This document shows positions 63,054-64,000 of a DNA stretch of 64,000 bases, one piece after another; position 1 is the first letter of the stretch; each line of letters opens with the position of its first letter. Location of the stretch: contig CM059194.1 in assembly GCA_030323885.1 (NCBI GenBank), positions 10,154,963-10,218,962 of the forward strand, in the 5' to 3' direction. The translations under genes and the position numbers were made by a program. Origin of the DNA: Branchipolynoe longqiensis (lineage: Eukaryota > Annelida > Polychaeta > Phyllodocida > Polynoidae). The notes below the pieces were generated by a model that made no database searches, was not told the origin of the DNA, and was given only the letters and a program-made list of their open reading frames with translations.

Positions 63054-64000
63054 GGGTCGTTCTCAGAAGTTGTGTACCAATAGTGTGACATCAGTACCAG
63101 AAAATCAAAATGCTGCCAAAGTCCTATAAGCAAGTTTCCTCAATGTGTATGTCCTTTTGCATCTGAATAATTGAAAATAAACATATTCTGGCATTTTTAA
63201 GTAGGTCAAATGATGCTCACACCCAATAAATAGCAGTATAGCATGGAAACCAATCTGACTCCAAAATCAAATATTTTCCACACAAAACTTGACATTTTTA
63301 GGACATTTCACATGCCACTTGCTTTATAAACAGTAGTAATAATAATTTGAAACCTCATTGCTATGGTTTTGTCTTATTTGTGAATATTAAAGAGAAAAGC
63401 AAAAAAATATTAGCACAGTAACAGTCAAAGTGGAAACAACAATTTTACACAAATGTTCGGCTCAAATTTCAATGTTTAGGGGCAATTTCAGGATTTATCT
63501 TTTACTATACCATAACTGGGTCCATGCATAGTGTCAAATGGTGAAAATAGTTCCTGTACTGTATCTGTACTCAGTGTTTGATACAGAGTTTCATAGTACT
63601 TGCAAGTGGAAACGAAATGTTACGATGTTAATGACTCCAGAAAATGTTAACTATTTCATATTTAAAATTTTTTTTTGAAATAAATGTCTTCAACTTAATG
63701 AAGACATTGTATATGACCATTTGAAGTGAAATGAGCTGTTGTTCAGAGGTTTTCATTAAGTTTGTGACACTTTATTTTCAATGCTGTTGACAATGTCACA
63801 AATTAGTGATGTAATTTTCGATGTATTTAGCTACATCCATCCCAATAATATACATAATACACAATATTAACATTTACTTTTGATCTAAACTATCTCCCAC
63901 ATTATTTGGCTAACTGATGAAATCTAAATATTGACACTCCAATAAAGGGTTTCTTTGAAATATGCATTTTTAGTAGACTACCTCAAGTGGTACACAGTTT
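63054..64000. mobile_element. Partial GGGTCRTTCTC-ended element running off the window
   Basis: Begins GGGTCGTTCTCAGAAGTTGT, similar to the termini of repeat G. The window ends in GTGGTACACAGTTT, which is the start of the inverse terminus. No ORF. Confidence 0.5.

Overview
This is animal nuclear DNA, about 64 kb of mostly non-coding, transposon-rich sequence with one 500-base assembly gap (44357-44856). The only host coding sequence I can name is one short exon on the minus strand (23587-23695) of an exostosin-like 3 (EXTL3) glycosyltransferase gene, which is split by introns. Much or all of the window may therefore be intron and flank of that gene, though no second exon was found. One SINE family (16228-16540, 50575-50682, 51520-51590, 56950-57385) resembles repeats I recall from mollusc and related lophotrochozoan genomes. 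I infer a lophotrochozoan, perhaps a mollusc, with moderate confidence.

Two tyrosine-recombinase (DIRS-order, PAT/Ngaro-like) retrotransposons dominate the coding content. The plus-strand copy (24065-29136) is nearly intact: repeat A1, Gag, a linker ORF, reverse transcriptase/RNase H, tyrosine recombinase, then B1-A2-B2 split direct repeats. A1 and A2 differ at about 2 of 244 bases, so the insertion is recent. The minus-strand copy (about 9969-13753) has the same repeat layout but a large internal deletion that fuses the start of the RT domain to the end of the recombinase. Other retroelements are a 5'-truncated CR1/Jockey-like LINE (4819-6514), a decayed I-superfamily LINE with RNase H (about 34060-36980), an LTR element with 5' LTR and Gag running into the gap (42014-44356) plus its solo LTR (53725-54007), and an inverted pair of another LTR family near the two ends (1920-2385 and 47612-48045).

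Short repeats fill the rest. There is a tRNA-derived SINE family of about 330 bp (SINE A, at least 17 copies, two different tRNA heads), a second tRNA SINE (SINE B, 4 copies), a TTAA-flanked MITE, a pogo/Tigger-like MITE (CAGTAAAACC ends, TA flanks), a retroposon with a GAT tail (repeat H), and many nested insertions that give a relative age order.

The most unusual signal is a set of about a dozen terminal-inverted-repeat elements whose ends share a GTCACAC-type terminus and whose bodies are saturated with one short word, a different word per subfamily: CCGGAC, ACGTTG/ACGTC, CGACAG, GCGACCACTTT, AAGTCGCCTCA. The word is in one orientation in the left half and the opposite orientation in the right half, so each element is an imperfect giant palindrome. 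Several share a central AAGTTTTG...CAAAACTT palindrome. Three TGTGTCTC-type microsatellites that switch strand in the middle sit inside such elements.

Region layout: 1-4.6 kb SINEs/MITE/LTR; 4.6-6.6 LINE in MITE; 6.65-8.16 palindromic element with microsatellite; 8.2-9.9 AT-rich and MITEs; 10-13.75 deleted YR element; 13.8-17.2 SINEs and the first CCGGAC element; 17.2-23.5 nested MITEs; 23.6 EXTL3 exon; 24-29.1 intact YR element; 29.2-33.4 C-rich tracts and word elements; 33.45-38.6 large composite element; 38.7-42 word element, GC tract, SINE, microsatellite; 42-44.9 LTR element and gap; 45-64 SINEs, solo LTRs, minisatellites, word elements and a partial terminal element.
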